From JAVXTH01 sp036641395 (GTDB taxonomy: Bacteria; Bacillota_I; Bacilli_A; Erysipelotrichales; Erysipelotrichaceae): 30,095 bases of DNA. The stretch is taken from positions 1 to 30,095 of the forward strand of contig JAVWEY010000019.1 of NCBI GenBank assembly GCA_036641395.1, in the 5' to 3' direction. Below the pieces are notes generated by a model that ran no database searches, had not been told where the DNA came from, and saw only the letters and a program-made list of their open reading frames with translations. Made by a program: the position numbers and the translations under genes. Below, piece after piece: positions 22,700 through 30,095 of this stretch (position 1 is the stretch's first letter; the number at the start of each line of letters is the position of its first letter).

Positions 22700-23902
22700 A
22701 TGAGTGAGTGGATGAAAAAACAAAAAATTAAATTTGGGTTTCGATTACCTTCTAAATATGATTTATGGCTACATTTAGCTATTTTAGGATTATTGGTTTT
22801 TGGAACAATCATGATTACATCTGCATCAATGGGGAGTTCTGCCAATCCAAATGGAGCAAGCGTTATTTACACAACCTTAATTAAACAATTAATTTTCGTT
22901 TTTGTTTCTTATTATAGTATGATCTTTTTATCGAATAATTTTTCATTACAGCGAGCTCGAAATTTAGGTAAACCAGTTGGAATTATCATTTTGGGTTTAT
23001 TGATTGCGACTTTGTTTTTTGATGATAATGGAACAGGAGCAAGATCTTGGATTCGACTAGGTTCGCTTGTAAGTATTCAACCCTCTGAATTTGTTAAAAT
23101 TTATATGGTAATCATGATGGCGGTATCGATTGGTATTGCTGGTCGAAGAAACTTTGATTTCTGGACAATTATAAAAACACCTTTTATTTATTTAGTATTA
23201 TTCTCAGTTGTTATTTTATTACAACCAGATTTTGGTACTTTAATTATTATTTTAATGATTTGTGGTATTTGCTTCTTAATTCCATCGCATCTTAATTTAA
23301 GAAAGTATCAAAAAAAAGCGTTGATTGCAATTGGTGTTTTGTCGGTTATTTTATTATTTGCAATGACTCCTCAAGGTATAAAGTTCTTAGAAAAAGCACC
23401 GTTGTTTGGCTATCAAATTAAACGTTTTGAATCGAGTTTAAATCCATTATCTGATCCTTATGGAACAAGTTATCAGTTAATGAATGGGTTATATGCAATT
23501 GCTTTAGGTGGTTTCTTTGGCGTAGGTTTAGGTAATTCAGTCCAAAAATTTGGCTTTTTAACGCAAGCGAGCAGTGATTATATTTTGGCAATCGTAATTG
23601 AAGAACTAGGCTTATTTGGGTTAATGGTTGTGCTAATTGGTTATATTATTATGATCCAACGTTTATTACATTATGCTTATCTTACAAAAAATGAGAGTTA
23701 TAAAATAATATTAGTTGGAACTTCGATGTATATCTTTATTCACTTTGTGATAAATGTCGGAGGTATTAGTGGATTGATACCATTAACAGGTGTACCATTA
23801 TTATTTATATCGAGTGGTGGTTCTGCACTTTTATCGATTATGATTGCGATGGGTATCTCACAGGCAGTTATATCAAAAATACGTCATCAACAGGATACAT
23901 AA
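22700..23902 (+). CDS. ftsW: SEDS-family peptidoglycan glycosyltransferase FtsW
   Basis: This is a polytopic membrane protein (about 9-10 hydrophobic segments in 400 residues) of the SEDS family, which polymerises lipid II during septal (FtsW) or lateral (RodA) wall growth. Family features are W-I-R-L-G-S-L-V-S-I-Q-P-S-E-F-V-K, G-V-G-L-G-N-S, the block S-S-D-Y-I-L-A-I-V-I-E-E-L-G and the C-terminal S-S-G-G-S-A-L-L-S. FtsW is preferred to RodA from the neighbourhood (rsmD-coaD, as with ylaO and ylbH-ylbI nearby in B. subtilis), but sequence alone does not fully separate them. The start is uncertain: ATG 22700 has a weak site, and ATG 22712 is an alternative. Confidence 0.85.
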   Translation: MSEWMKKQKIKFGFRLPSKYDLWLHLAILGLLVFGTIMITSASMGSSANPNGASVIYTTLIKQLIFVFVSYYSMIFLSNNFSLQRARNLGKPVGIIILGLLIATLFFDDNGTGARSWIRLGSLVSIQPSEFVKIYMVIMMAVSIGIAGRRNFDFWTIIKTPFIYLVLFSVVILLQPDFGTLIIILMICGICFLIPSHLNLRKYQKKALIAIGVLSVILLFAMTPQGIKFLEKAPLFGYQIKRFESSLNPLSDPYGTSYQLMNGLYAIALGGFFGVGLGNSVQKFGFLTQASSDYILAIVIEELGLFGLMVVLIGYIIMIQRLLHYAYLTKNESYKIILVGTSMYIFIHFVINVGGISGLIPLTGVPLLFISSGGSALLSIMIAMGISQAVISKIRHQQDT

Positions 23903-23931
23903 AAGAACCCCAAGGGGATAGGGTTCTTTTA
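23901..23931 (+). terminator. Terminator after ftsW
   Basis: AAAAGAACCC (23901-23910) and GGGTTCTTTT (23921-23930) form a perfect 10-bp stem with a ten-base loop; the 5' arm overlaps the ftsW stop codon. Confidence 0.87.
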
Positions 23932-24038
23932 CGAAAGGGAAGAGGAGAAACTTGTAGATTGGGGGGTGCATCACTTAATGGATGCTAGTTATACTATACC
24001 CACCATAACATTGTTTATACATGAGGAGATAAATATTT

Positions 24039-24587
24039 ATGAGAATTGTTGCGGGAACATATCGTTCTAGAATAATCAAGGCGGTCCCAGGCGTAAACAC
24101 GCGGCCTACATTAGATAAAGTAAAAGAAGCTATTTATTCTAGAATTGGACCTTATTTTAATGAAGGAGAAATGTTAGATCTATTTGCAGGTAGTGGTAAT
24201 ATGGGAATTGAAGCACTATCAAGAGGAATGAAACACGTCATATTTTGTGATAATGCAAATATAGCAATCAAAACCATCCAAGATAATCTTACTACATTAA
24301 AAATACAAGATTATGATTTATGGAAAGGAAATTATTTAAATTCATTAAAACGATGTGTAATTGAAAATAAACAATTTGATTATATATATTTAGACCCTCC
24401 TTACGATTTAGGAGCAATGAATGAAGTTCTTACGTTTATTGATGAGCATTTTTTATTAAGAAAAGACGGATTTCTAATTTGTGAAACTTTAAAAAAAGAA
24501 GTATTAACGGATGATTTTAATCAATTTAAGATTGAAAAAGAAGCAACTTATGGAATAAGTAAAATTACTTATTATCGAGGACATTAA
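24039..24587 (+). CDS. rsmD: 16S rRNA (guanine966-N2)-methyltransferase RsmD
   Basis: This is a SAM-dependent methyltransferase modifying G966 of 16S rRNA. The 182-residue product begins M-R-I-V-A-G-T-Y-R-S-R, with T-R-P-T-L-D-K-V-K-E-A-I near residue 21, SAM motif I L-D-L-F-A-G-S-G-N-M-G at ~47-57 and the catalytic motif D-P-P-Y at 119-122. The ribosome binding site GAGGAG precedes the ATG. It is followed after one base by coaD, matching the ylbH-ylbI pair of B. subtilis and indicating co-transcription. Confidence 0.96.
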   Translation: MRIVAGTYRSRIIKAVPGVNTRPTLDKVKEAIYSRIGPYFNEGEMLDLFAGSGNMGIEALSRGMKHVIFCDNANIAIKTIQDNLTTLKIQDYDLWKGNYLNSLKRCVIENKQFDYIYLDPPYDLGAMNEVLTFIDEHFLLRKDGFLICETLKKEVLTDDFNQFKIEKEATYGISKITYYRGH

Positions 24588-24588
24588 T

Positions 24589-25071
24589 ATGAGAAGAGCT
24601 ATATATCCAGGAACCTTTGATCCGATTACGAAGGGTCATTTAGATATTATTGAGAGAAGTGCAAAGATTTTTGATGAGATTATTGTTGTGATTATGCATA
24701 ATGCAAATAAAACATGCATGTTTAGCGAAGCAGAAAGACTTGCGATGATTCAAGAAATAGTGAAAGATATTAATAATGTTTCTTGTGTGATTGATGATGG
24801 ATTAGCAGTTGATTGTGCCATTGCCCACGATGCTTCATTAATTATTCGTGGTATTCGTGAGGTTGCCGATTATGAATATGAGGTTAGAATCGCTGCAACC
24901 AATGCTTTTTTAGATCCTTCTATTGAAACTTTGTTTTTATTAAGTGATGCTAAGTATTCATTTATTTCATCAAGTGCAGTGAAAGAAATTGCTCTTTATA
25001 AAGATAATTTGGAACAATTTGTACCAAGTTACGTTGCTTTAAAGATGAAAGAGAAATTGCATCATTTATAA
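24589..25071 (+). CDS. coaD: Phosphopantetheine adenylyltransferase CoaD
   Basis: CoaD catalyses the penultimate step of coenzyme A synthesis, joining 4'-phosphopantetheine with ATP to give dephospho-CoA. The 160-residue product has the nucleotidyltransferase motif Y-P-G-T-F-D-P-I-T-K-G-H (His 18), R-G-I-R-E-V-A-D-Y-E-Y-E and the C-terminal I-S-S-S-A-V-K-E-I-A. Length and motifs are standard. The start lies one base after the rsmD stop. The first motif ends T-K-G-H where T-N-G-H is usual, a conservative variation. Confidence 0.97.
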   Translation: MRRAIYPGTFDPITKGHLDIIERSAKIFDEIIVVIMHNANKTCMFSEAERLAMIQEIVKDINNVSCVIDDGLAVDCAIAHDASLIIRGIREVADYEYEVRIAATNAFLDPSIETLFLLSDAKYSFISSSAVKEIALYKDNLEQFVPSYVALKMKEKLHHL

Positions 25072-25142
25072 TTAACCTTATCTTAATACTAGGAATATTA
25101 AATTGGTAATGTATGAATTGTTTTGAACAATGTATGAAACCC

Positions 25143-25171
25143 TTGCAAAGTATCCTTACTTTGTTTATAAT
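25143..25171 (+). promoter_or_regulatory. Sigma-A promoter of the valS T-box
   Basis: TTGCAA at 25143-25148, a 17-bp spacer and a perfect TATAAT at 25166-25171. Confidence 0.8.
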
Positions 25172-25177
25172 TAGTAT

Positions 25178-25400
25178 CGTAAATACAAGGAATAGAAGGA
25201 GTAATTATAAATTTTTGAATAAGCGAGTCTTGGTTTTGGTGAAAGAAGACCAACAATTTATAATGAAGGTAGTCTAGGAGTAGATTTTCTGAAATCAAGT
25301 AGGAAAATTCGTAGTTCGGCGTTAACGGATGAAGGCATAGAGTTCTATGTGAAAAAAGGTGGTACCACGTGTTAAGCGTCCTTTACAGGATGCTTTTTTT
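25178..25400 (+). promoter_or_regulatory. T-box leader of valS (tRNA-Val sensing)
   Basis: The T-box core TGGTACCACG is at 25360-25369. The antiterminator pairs AAAGG (25355-25359) with CCTTT (25380s), while the terminator pairs AGCGTCCT (25375-25382) with AGGATGCT (25387-25394, one G-U) followed by T residues to 25400. A GGTGAAAG stretch near 25237 resembles the distal part of Stem I. The specifier is probably GTA at 25269-25271 followed by G (valine); GTC at 25272-25274 is an alternative. This fills the 357-base gap between coaD and valS. Confidence 0.9.
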
Positions 25401-25428
25401 GTGGAATATAAATAAAAGGAGATTGATT

Positions 25429-28053
25429 ATGGAGAAACAATTATTAGCAAAGTACGATCATTTAAAAGTCGAAGAGAATTATTATAAGGAGTGGATCAAT
25501 GCAGGTTATTTTAAAGCTGGAGATAAAAGTAAAGATCCATTTTGTATTGTAATTCCTCCACCAAATGTAACAGGGAAACTACATTTGGGACATGCTTGGG
25601 ATACGACATTACAGGATATTATTGCTCGTTATAAGCGTCTACAAGGCTATGATATGTTATGGCTTCCAGGTATGGATCATGCAGGTATTGCGACGCAGGC
25701 GAAGGTTGATGAACGTTTAAAAGGCGAAGGCATTTCTCGTTATGATATTGGTCGTGAAAAGTTCTTAGAGCGTGCTTGGCAGTGGAAAGAAGAATATGCG
25801 CAAACAATCCGCACACAATGGGGTAAAATGGGACTTTCTTTGGATTATTCAAGAGAGCGTTTTACATTAGATGAAGGTTTAAATAAGGCTGTTAAAAAAG
25901 TATTTATTGATTTATATAAGGAAGGTTTAATCTATCAAGGAGAGCGTATTATTAATTGGGATCCAAAGGCTAAAACCGCTCTATCAAACATCGAAGTTAT
26001 TCACAAAGAAGTAAAGGGGGCTATGTATACCTTTAAATATATTGTTGAGGAAACACAACAAGAAATATATGTTGCTACAACTCGTCCAGAAACAATGTTT
26101 GGAGATGTTTGTGTTGTAATCCATCCTGATGATAAACGTTATACGGGGCTTGCGGGAATGCATGTGAAAAATCCTGCAAATAATGATATCTTACCAATTA
26201 TCGAAGATTCTTATATTGATATCGAATTTGGTACAGGTGCAATGAAATGTACCCCTGCTCATGATCCAAATGACTTTGCAATTAGTGAAAAACATAATCT
26301 ACCAAAAATTATTTGTATGAATCCAGATGGAACAATGAATGAACTTGCTGGTGAATTTAATGGCATGGATCGCTTTGTTTGTCGTGAAGCTTTAGTAAAT
26401 AAGATTAAAAATGAAGGTAATTTAGTTTCAATTGAGGAGCATATTCATCAAGTCGGACATTCTGAGCGTACCAATGAAATTGTTGAGCCTTATTTATCGA
26501 AACAATGGTTTGTAAAGATGAAACCTTTAGCTCAAGAAGTATTAAAAAATCAACAAATTGAAGATGAAAAGATTCATTTCTATCCACCACGTTTTGAAAA
26601 GACTTTTAATGGCTGGTTAGAAAATATTGAAGATTGGTGTATTTCTCGTCAGTTATGGTGGGGACACCGTATTCCTGCTTGGTATCATAAAGACACAAAT
26701 GAAATTTATGTAGGGGATGATGAACCAAGTGATATTGAAAATTGGGTACAGGATGAAGATGTTCTTGATACTTGGTTCTCAAGTGCACTTTGGCCTTTTA
26801 CAACGCTTGGTTGGCCTGAAAAAAGTGATGACTTTGATCGCTATTTCCCAAATGATGTCTTAGTTACTGGTTATGATATTATTTTCTTCTGGGTTGCGAG
26901 AATGGCATTTCAAGCTCGTTATTGCACGAATAAACGTCCATTTAAAGATGTCCTTATTCATGGACTTGTACGTGATGCAGATGGTCACAAGATGTCAAAA
27001 TCGCTAGGTAATGGAATTGATCCAATGGAAGTAATTGAACAGTACGGTAGTGATGCTTTACGTTTCTTCCTAACAACAAATTCTACGCCAGGTCAAGATT
27101 TACGATTTATTCCTAAAAAAGTAGAAGCCAGTTGGAATTTCATTAATAAGATTTGGAATGCTAGTCGTTTTGTTTTAATGAATTTAGAACAAGATGAAAA
27201 AAGCAATGAAATTGATTTAACGAATATTTCATTTATAGATCGTTGGATTCTTCAACGTTTAAATGAAGTTATAATAAGTGTTAGTTCAAATATGGATAAA
27301 TACGAATTTGCTTTAGTTGGAAACGAACTTTATAATTTTATCTGGAATGATTTCTGTTCTTGGTACATCGAATTAAGTAAAGCGGGGTTAAACAGTGATA
27401 ATGAAATGGTTAAACACGCAACTTGTTCAACCCTTCATTATGTATTATCAGCAATTGTTAGATTGTTGCATCCCTTCATGCCTTATGTAAGTGAAGAAAT
27501 ATATTTGTGTCTTCCTAATTCTCTAGAATCAATCAATCTTGCTAGTTGGCCAAAAGTAAATGATATCAAAGTAAGTCTTGAGGAAATGAAAGAAATGAAA
27601 CAGTTGTTATCGATGATTGAAGCAGTGCGTGAAATCAAGAATGATTATCGTTTAAAGCCTAGTCTTGATATTGAAGTAGTGGTAAAAGATAAAGATAATA
27701 AGATTATTGAATTTAATGAACAAATGAATGCCATTCTACAAAAAATGTGTCATGCAAGTATCGTTCATAAAGATAGTGCACAAGAAATGGTAATTCGTCC
27801 AATTGAAGATGGAACGATTAATGTTGCTTTAGCGGACATTATGAACATTGATGAAGAAATAACTAGACTTGAAAAAGAACAAAACCGTTTACTTCAAGAG
27901 ATTAACCGTGGTAAAGGGATGTTGAAGAATGAAAAATTTATACTTAAAGCACCAACTTCTAAAGTTGAAGAAGAAAAAGTGAAATTACATAATTATGAAA
28001 ATCAACTATTAATTGTTCAAGATCAATTAAAACAAATGAAAGAAAAAATTTAA
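25429..28053 (+). CDS. valS: Valyl-tRNA synthetase
   Basis: ValS is a class Ia synthetase that charges tRNA-Val and edits threonine. The 874-residue product has the HIGH variant H-L-G-H at 52-55 (P-P-P-N-V-T-G-K-L-H-L-G-H), the editing-domain block T-T-R-P-E-T-M-F-G-D, KMSKS at 521-525 and a C-terminal coiled-coil arm from about residue 805 (L-E-K-E-Q-N-R-L-L-Q-E). ATG 25429 follows AAAGGAG. An in-frame ATG at 25369 lies inside the T-box terminator and is rejected. The folC gene that often follows valS is absent; a terminator follows instead. Confidence 0.98.
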   Translation: MEKQLLAKYDHLKVEENYYKEWINAGYFKAGDKSKDPFCIVIPPPNVTGKLHLGHAWDTTLQDIIARYKRLQGYDMLWLPGMDHAGIATQAKVDERLKGEGISRYDIGREKFLERAWQWKEEYAQTIRTQWGKMGLSLDYSRERFTLDEGLNKAVKKVFIDLYKEGLIYQGERIINWDPKAKTALSNIEVIHKEVKGAMYTFKYIVEETQQEIYVATTRPETMFGDVCVVIHPDDKRYTGLAGMHVKNPANNDILPIIEDSYIDIEFGTGAMKCTPAHDPNDFAISEKHNLPKIICMNPDGTMNELAGEFNGMDRFVCREALVNKIKNEGNLVSIEEHIHQVGHSERTNEIVEPYLSKQWFVKMKPLAQEVLKNQQIEDEKIHFYPPRFEKTFNGWLENIEDWCISRQLWWGHRIPAWYHKDTNEIYVGDDEPSDIENWVQDEDVLDTWFSSALWPFTTLGWPEKSDDFDRYFPNDVLVTGYDIIFFWVARMAFQARYCTNKRPFKDVLIHGLVRDADGHKMSKSLGNGIDPMEVIEQYGSDALRFFLTTNSTPGQDLRFIPKKVEASWNFINKIWNASRFVLMNLEQDEKSNEIDLTNISFIDRWILQRLNEVIISVSSNMDKYEFALVGNELYNFIWNDFCSWYIELSKAGLNSDNEMVKHATCSTLHYVLSAIVRLLHPFMPYVSEEIYLCLPNSLESINLASWPKVNDIKVSLEEMKEMKQLLSMIEAVREIKNDYRLKPSLDIEVVVKDKDNKIIEFNEQMNAILQKMCHASIVHKDSAQEMVIRPIEDGTINVALADIMNIDEEITRLEKEQNRLLQEINRGKGMLKNEKFILKAPTSKVEEEKVKLHNYENQLLIVQDQLKQMKEKI

Positions 28054-28058
28054 GAAAT

Positions 28059-28082
28059 GGGACTTTAACAAGTCCTTTTTTT
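28059..28082 (+). terminator. Terminator after valS
   Basis: GGACTT (28060-28065) and AAGTCC (28070-28075) form a 6-bp stem with a four-base loop and a run of seven T residues. Confidence 0.82.
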
Positions 28083-28131
28083 ATGTCATTTTTCATTTAT
28101 TTCATACATATAAATAAATGAGGTGAATGAA

Positions 28132-29034
28132 TTGCAGAATATTATTGAAGTAAATCAACTAAGAAAATCATTTGGTGAAATACGCGCAATTAATGGAATT
28201 AATTTACATATACCAAAAGGCACTTTTACGGCTTTCTTAGGAGAAAACGGAGCTGGTAAATCAACTACGATTGATATTCTTTGCACTCTTTGTGATTTTG
28301 ATGAAGGTAGTGTAATAATTGATGGTTATCATCGTTACCATCAAGATAATCAGATTAGAGAGAGGATTGGTATTGTTTTTCAAGATAGTGCGTTAGATGA
28401 TTTATTAACTTTAAAAGAAAATCTAAGGATTCGTTCCCGTTTTTATCATTTAAATAAAGAACAGCGAACGTTGCGTATAAAAGAAATAAGTGATTTGCTT
28501 TCACTTGATAAATTTATAAATCAGAAAGTTGGAACTTTATCAGGAGGTCAAAAAAGAAAAGGAGATATTGCCAGAGCCCTTTTATCTAATCCAAGTCTAC
28601 TTATCTTAGATGAGGCAACTACTGGCTTAGATCCGAAAGCCCGCTTACAAATTTGGGAATGTATAAAATTACTACAGCTTAAACGTAAGATTAGTATTTT
28701 TTTAACAACTCATTATATAGAAGAAGCGGCTTTTGCTGATAAGATTATTATTATTCAAAAGGGAAAGATTATTGAAGAGGGAACACCATCCTCTTTAAGG
28801 GATAAATATACTAAAGACTATCTTGTGTTATATCCACATCATTTTAATCGGTTGGAAACGATATTAAAGGAGCATAGGATTGAATATGAAACAGATTATC
28901 CAAGAATCTTAATTAAAGTTATTACTTGCTTTGATTCGATTAATATTATTCAAAGATATCAAATATATCTTAAATCATTTGAAGTAAAGTTAGGAACATT
29001 AGAAGATGCATTTCTATCAATATTAAAACAATGA
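28132..29034 (+). CDS. ABC exporter ATP-binding protein (ABC-2/DrrA type)
   Basis: This ATPase subunit has Walker A G-E-N-G-A-G-K-S (37-44), a Q-loop in V-F-Q-D-S, signature L-S-G-G-Q and Walker B L-L-I-L-D-E-A-T-T-G-L-D, followed by T-T-H-Y for the switch His. The Walker B extension reads E-A-T where E-P-T is usual. The C-terminal ~90 residues form the extra domain seen in DrrA/NatA-type exporter ATPases. TTG 28132 is preferred because GAGGTG lies six bases upstream; GTG 28123 lies within that site and ATGs nearby are out of frame. It overlaps the permease gene by four bases. The cargo is unknown. Confidence 0.9.
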   Translation: MQNIIEVNQLRKSFGEIRAINGINLHIPKGTFTAFLGENGAGKSTTIDILCTLCDFDEGSVIIDGYHRYHQDNQIRERIGIVFQDSALDDLLTLKENLRIRSRFYHLNKEQRTLRIKEISDLLSLDKFINQKVGTLSGGQKRKGDIARALLSNPSLLILDEATTGLDPKARLQIWECIKLLQLKRKISIFLTTHYIEEAAFADKIIIIQKGKIIEEGTPSSLRDKYTKDYLVLYPHHFNRLETILKEHRIEYETDYPRILIKVITCFDSINIIQRYQIYLKSFEVKLGTLEDAFLSILKQ

Positions 29035-29894
29035 TGATCTTAATTTATCGACATTTAATCTTATTCTTTAAAGATAAAAGTGCAATATTCTTTTCTTTGA
29101 TGGCAGTTTTTGTTGTTGTTGGTTTATATGTTTCTTTCCTTGGGGAAATGATGATAGGACCGTTGGTGGATAGATTTGGTAATGCTGCAAGGGAATTAAG
29201 TGATAACTGGATTATTGCCGGAACTTTAGGGTGTGTTGCACTTACAACATCGATGAGTGCTCTAGGAATCATGATGGAAGATCAAGCAAAGCATATTAAC
29301 AAAGACTTTTATGTATCACCGATTGGTAATTTTAAGATCCTATTTTCTTATTTGATTTCTACTTTTATTATTACCTTAATTATTTCATTGATTGCTTTAT
29401 TAATTGGTGAATTATATATTGTATATTATGGTGGGAAATGGCTTACCGTTCATGCTTTTATAAAGTTAATGCTTATGATGTTTATTATTATCCTAAGTTG
29501 TGTTTGCGTTTTGTTAAGTATTATGGTGCATTTTAAAAGTACATCAGCTTTTTCGAATATTACGACAATCGTTGGTACTTTATCGGGATTTTTAATGGGA
29601 ATCTATGTTCCAATTGGTGCTTTACCAAGTGGCTTACAAAATGTAATTCGATTTTTTCCATTTAGTCATGGTGCAAGTTTATATCGTAAAATTATGATGG
29701 AAGATGTTATGAAGAGAATCTTTAAAGATGTTCCATATTCGATAAGAAATAATTTTAAAATTGAATTTGGTTTAGACTTTCAATACGAATCTTTTAAATG
29801 TAATACCTTTATAAGTATTATAATCTTATCTAGTTTGGTACTAATATTCTCATTGTATTTATGGACTTTCTCTAAGAACAGACATTTGAAGTGA
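29031..29894 (+). CDS. ABC-2 type exporter permease
   Basis: This 287-residue membrane protein has about six hydrophobic segments (residues ~18-38, ~62-80, ~102-125, ~138-162, ~172-195 and ~262-282), the pattern of ABC-2 permeases. The segment G-F-L-M-G-I-Y-V-P-I-G-A-L-P near residue ~185, followed by P-F-S-H-G, is typical of this family, where L-P-x-x-L/P and F-P-x-x-H/Y motifs occur. It overlaps the ATPase gene by four bases (ATGA), so the two make one exporter. Cargo could be a drug, peptide or lipid-linked compound; no neighbouring biosynthetic gene tells which. Confidence 0.87.
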   Translation: MMILIYRHLILFFKDKSAIFFSLMAVFVVVGLYVSFLGEMMIGPLVDRFGNAARELSDNWIIAGTLGCVALTTSMSALGIMMEDQAKHINKDFYVSPIGNFKILFSYLISTFIITLIISLIALLIGELYIVYYGGKWLTVHAFIKLMLMMFIIILSCVCVLLSIMVHFKSTSAFSNITTIVGTLSGFLMGIYVPIGALPSGLQNVIRFFPFSHGASLYRKIMMEDVMKRIFKDVPYSIRNNFKIEFGLDFQYESFKCNTFISIIILSSLVLIFSLYLWTFSKNRHLK

Positions 29895-29974
29895 ATCTGT
29901 TTGTATAATCTTATGAATTTCGCATATGCTACTTATTTCACAATTTTATCCTAGGAAAAATATCCATTTTAAGC

Positions 29975-30095
29975 TATAATATGTGTAAGCGATTACAACA
30001 ATAGACAAACTATTAGATGTCAATAAGTAACTTTAAATTTATGAAAAATAGTTAATCTTCTCAAAATCAAGAGTGTTTATCTTGATATAGAGGTG
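29975..30095 (+). promoter_or_regulatory. Promoter region of the next gene, with cre site and inverted repeat
   Basis: TATAAT at 29975-29980 is followed by TGTAAGCGATTACA at 29984-29997, a full match to the CcpA cre consensus TGWAANCGNTNWCA, placed at about the transcription start. Further on, ATCAAGA (30066-30072) and TCTTGAT (30080-30086) form a 7-bp inverted repeat, and GAGGTG ends the window at 30090-30095 as a likely ribosome binding site. The gene itself lies beyond the window. No strong -35 is seen. Confidence 0.6.

Noticed and set aside
23967..24071. A 34-codon GTG frame before rsmD preceded by GGGGGG
   Set aside because: It overlaps the start of rsmD out of frame and has no supporting features.
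25369..25428. Upstream extension of valS (20 codons)
   Set aside because: It overlaps the T-box terminator; the ATG at 25429 matches the usual ValS start.
1..30095. Search for CRISPR arrays, insertion sequences, tRNA or rRNA genes
   Set aside because: No regularly spaced repeats, transposase-like proteins or recognisable tRNA/rRNA sequences were seen by eye.

Overview
The window looks like chromosomal DNA from a low-GC, endospore-forming member of the Bacillota (Firmicutes). The evidence is the AT-rich composition, strong AGGAGG-type ribosome binding sites, spoIIGA-sigE-sigG sporulation genes, three T-box leaders in front of aminoacyl-tRNA synthetase genes, RNase J, SepF/DivIVA, DapH, and a perfect catabolite-responsive (cre) sequence at the right edge. 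A gut-associated Erysipelotrichia/Turicibacter-like lineage would fit, but the sequence alone does not prove the genus.

Layout. Bases 1-23 are probably the last codons of ftsZ, followed by a terminator. Bases 192-4512 hold a sporulation and division cluster: spoIIGA, sigE, sigG, a ylmC/ymxH-like gene, sepF, ylmH and divIVA. A T-box then leads into ileS (4772-7498). Bases 7560-8814 are accessory: a small ParB-fold protein, a 388-base stretch with no convincing gene, and two tandem copies of an unknown two-transmembrane protein on a 333-bp repeat. On the minus strand follow a class V aminotransferase and a BrnQ-type amino-acid transporter (8910-11386). A TrmH/SpoU methyltransferase, an alpha/beta hydrolase, a Phe T-box and pheS-pheT fill 11665-16790. 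Next come a YkpA-type ABC-F ATPase, a membrane-anchored metallophosphoesterase (minus), dapH, RNase J (minus), peptide deformylase (minus), ftsW, rsmD and coaD. A Val T-box with valS and a two-gene ABC-2 exporter operon end the window. The last 150 bases hold a promoter-like region for the next gene.

How the genes work together. Most of the window is core housekeeping: division and cell-wall growth (FtsZ, SepF, DivIVA, FtsW), compartment-specific sporulation (SpoIIGA processes pro-SigE; SigG acts in the forespore), translation (IleS, PheST, ValS, deformylase, rRNA methyltransferases, ABC-F, YlmH), RNA decay (RNase J), lysine/diaminopimelate supply (DapH) and CoA synthesis (CoaD). Several neighbouring genes here are, from memory, spread over separate but nearby loci in Bacillus subtilis. 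The window therefore resembles a condensed version of that arrangement. Transcription units are well delimited by strong hairpin terminators, several of them bidirectional between convergent genes.

The parts least explained by known biology are the tandem small membrane proteins at 8218-8814, the small ParB-like protein after ileS, and a metallophosphoesterase whose GNHD motif reads GEQD.
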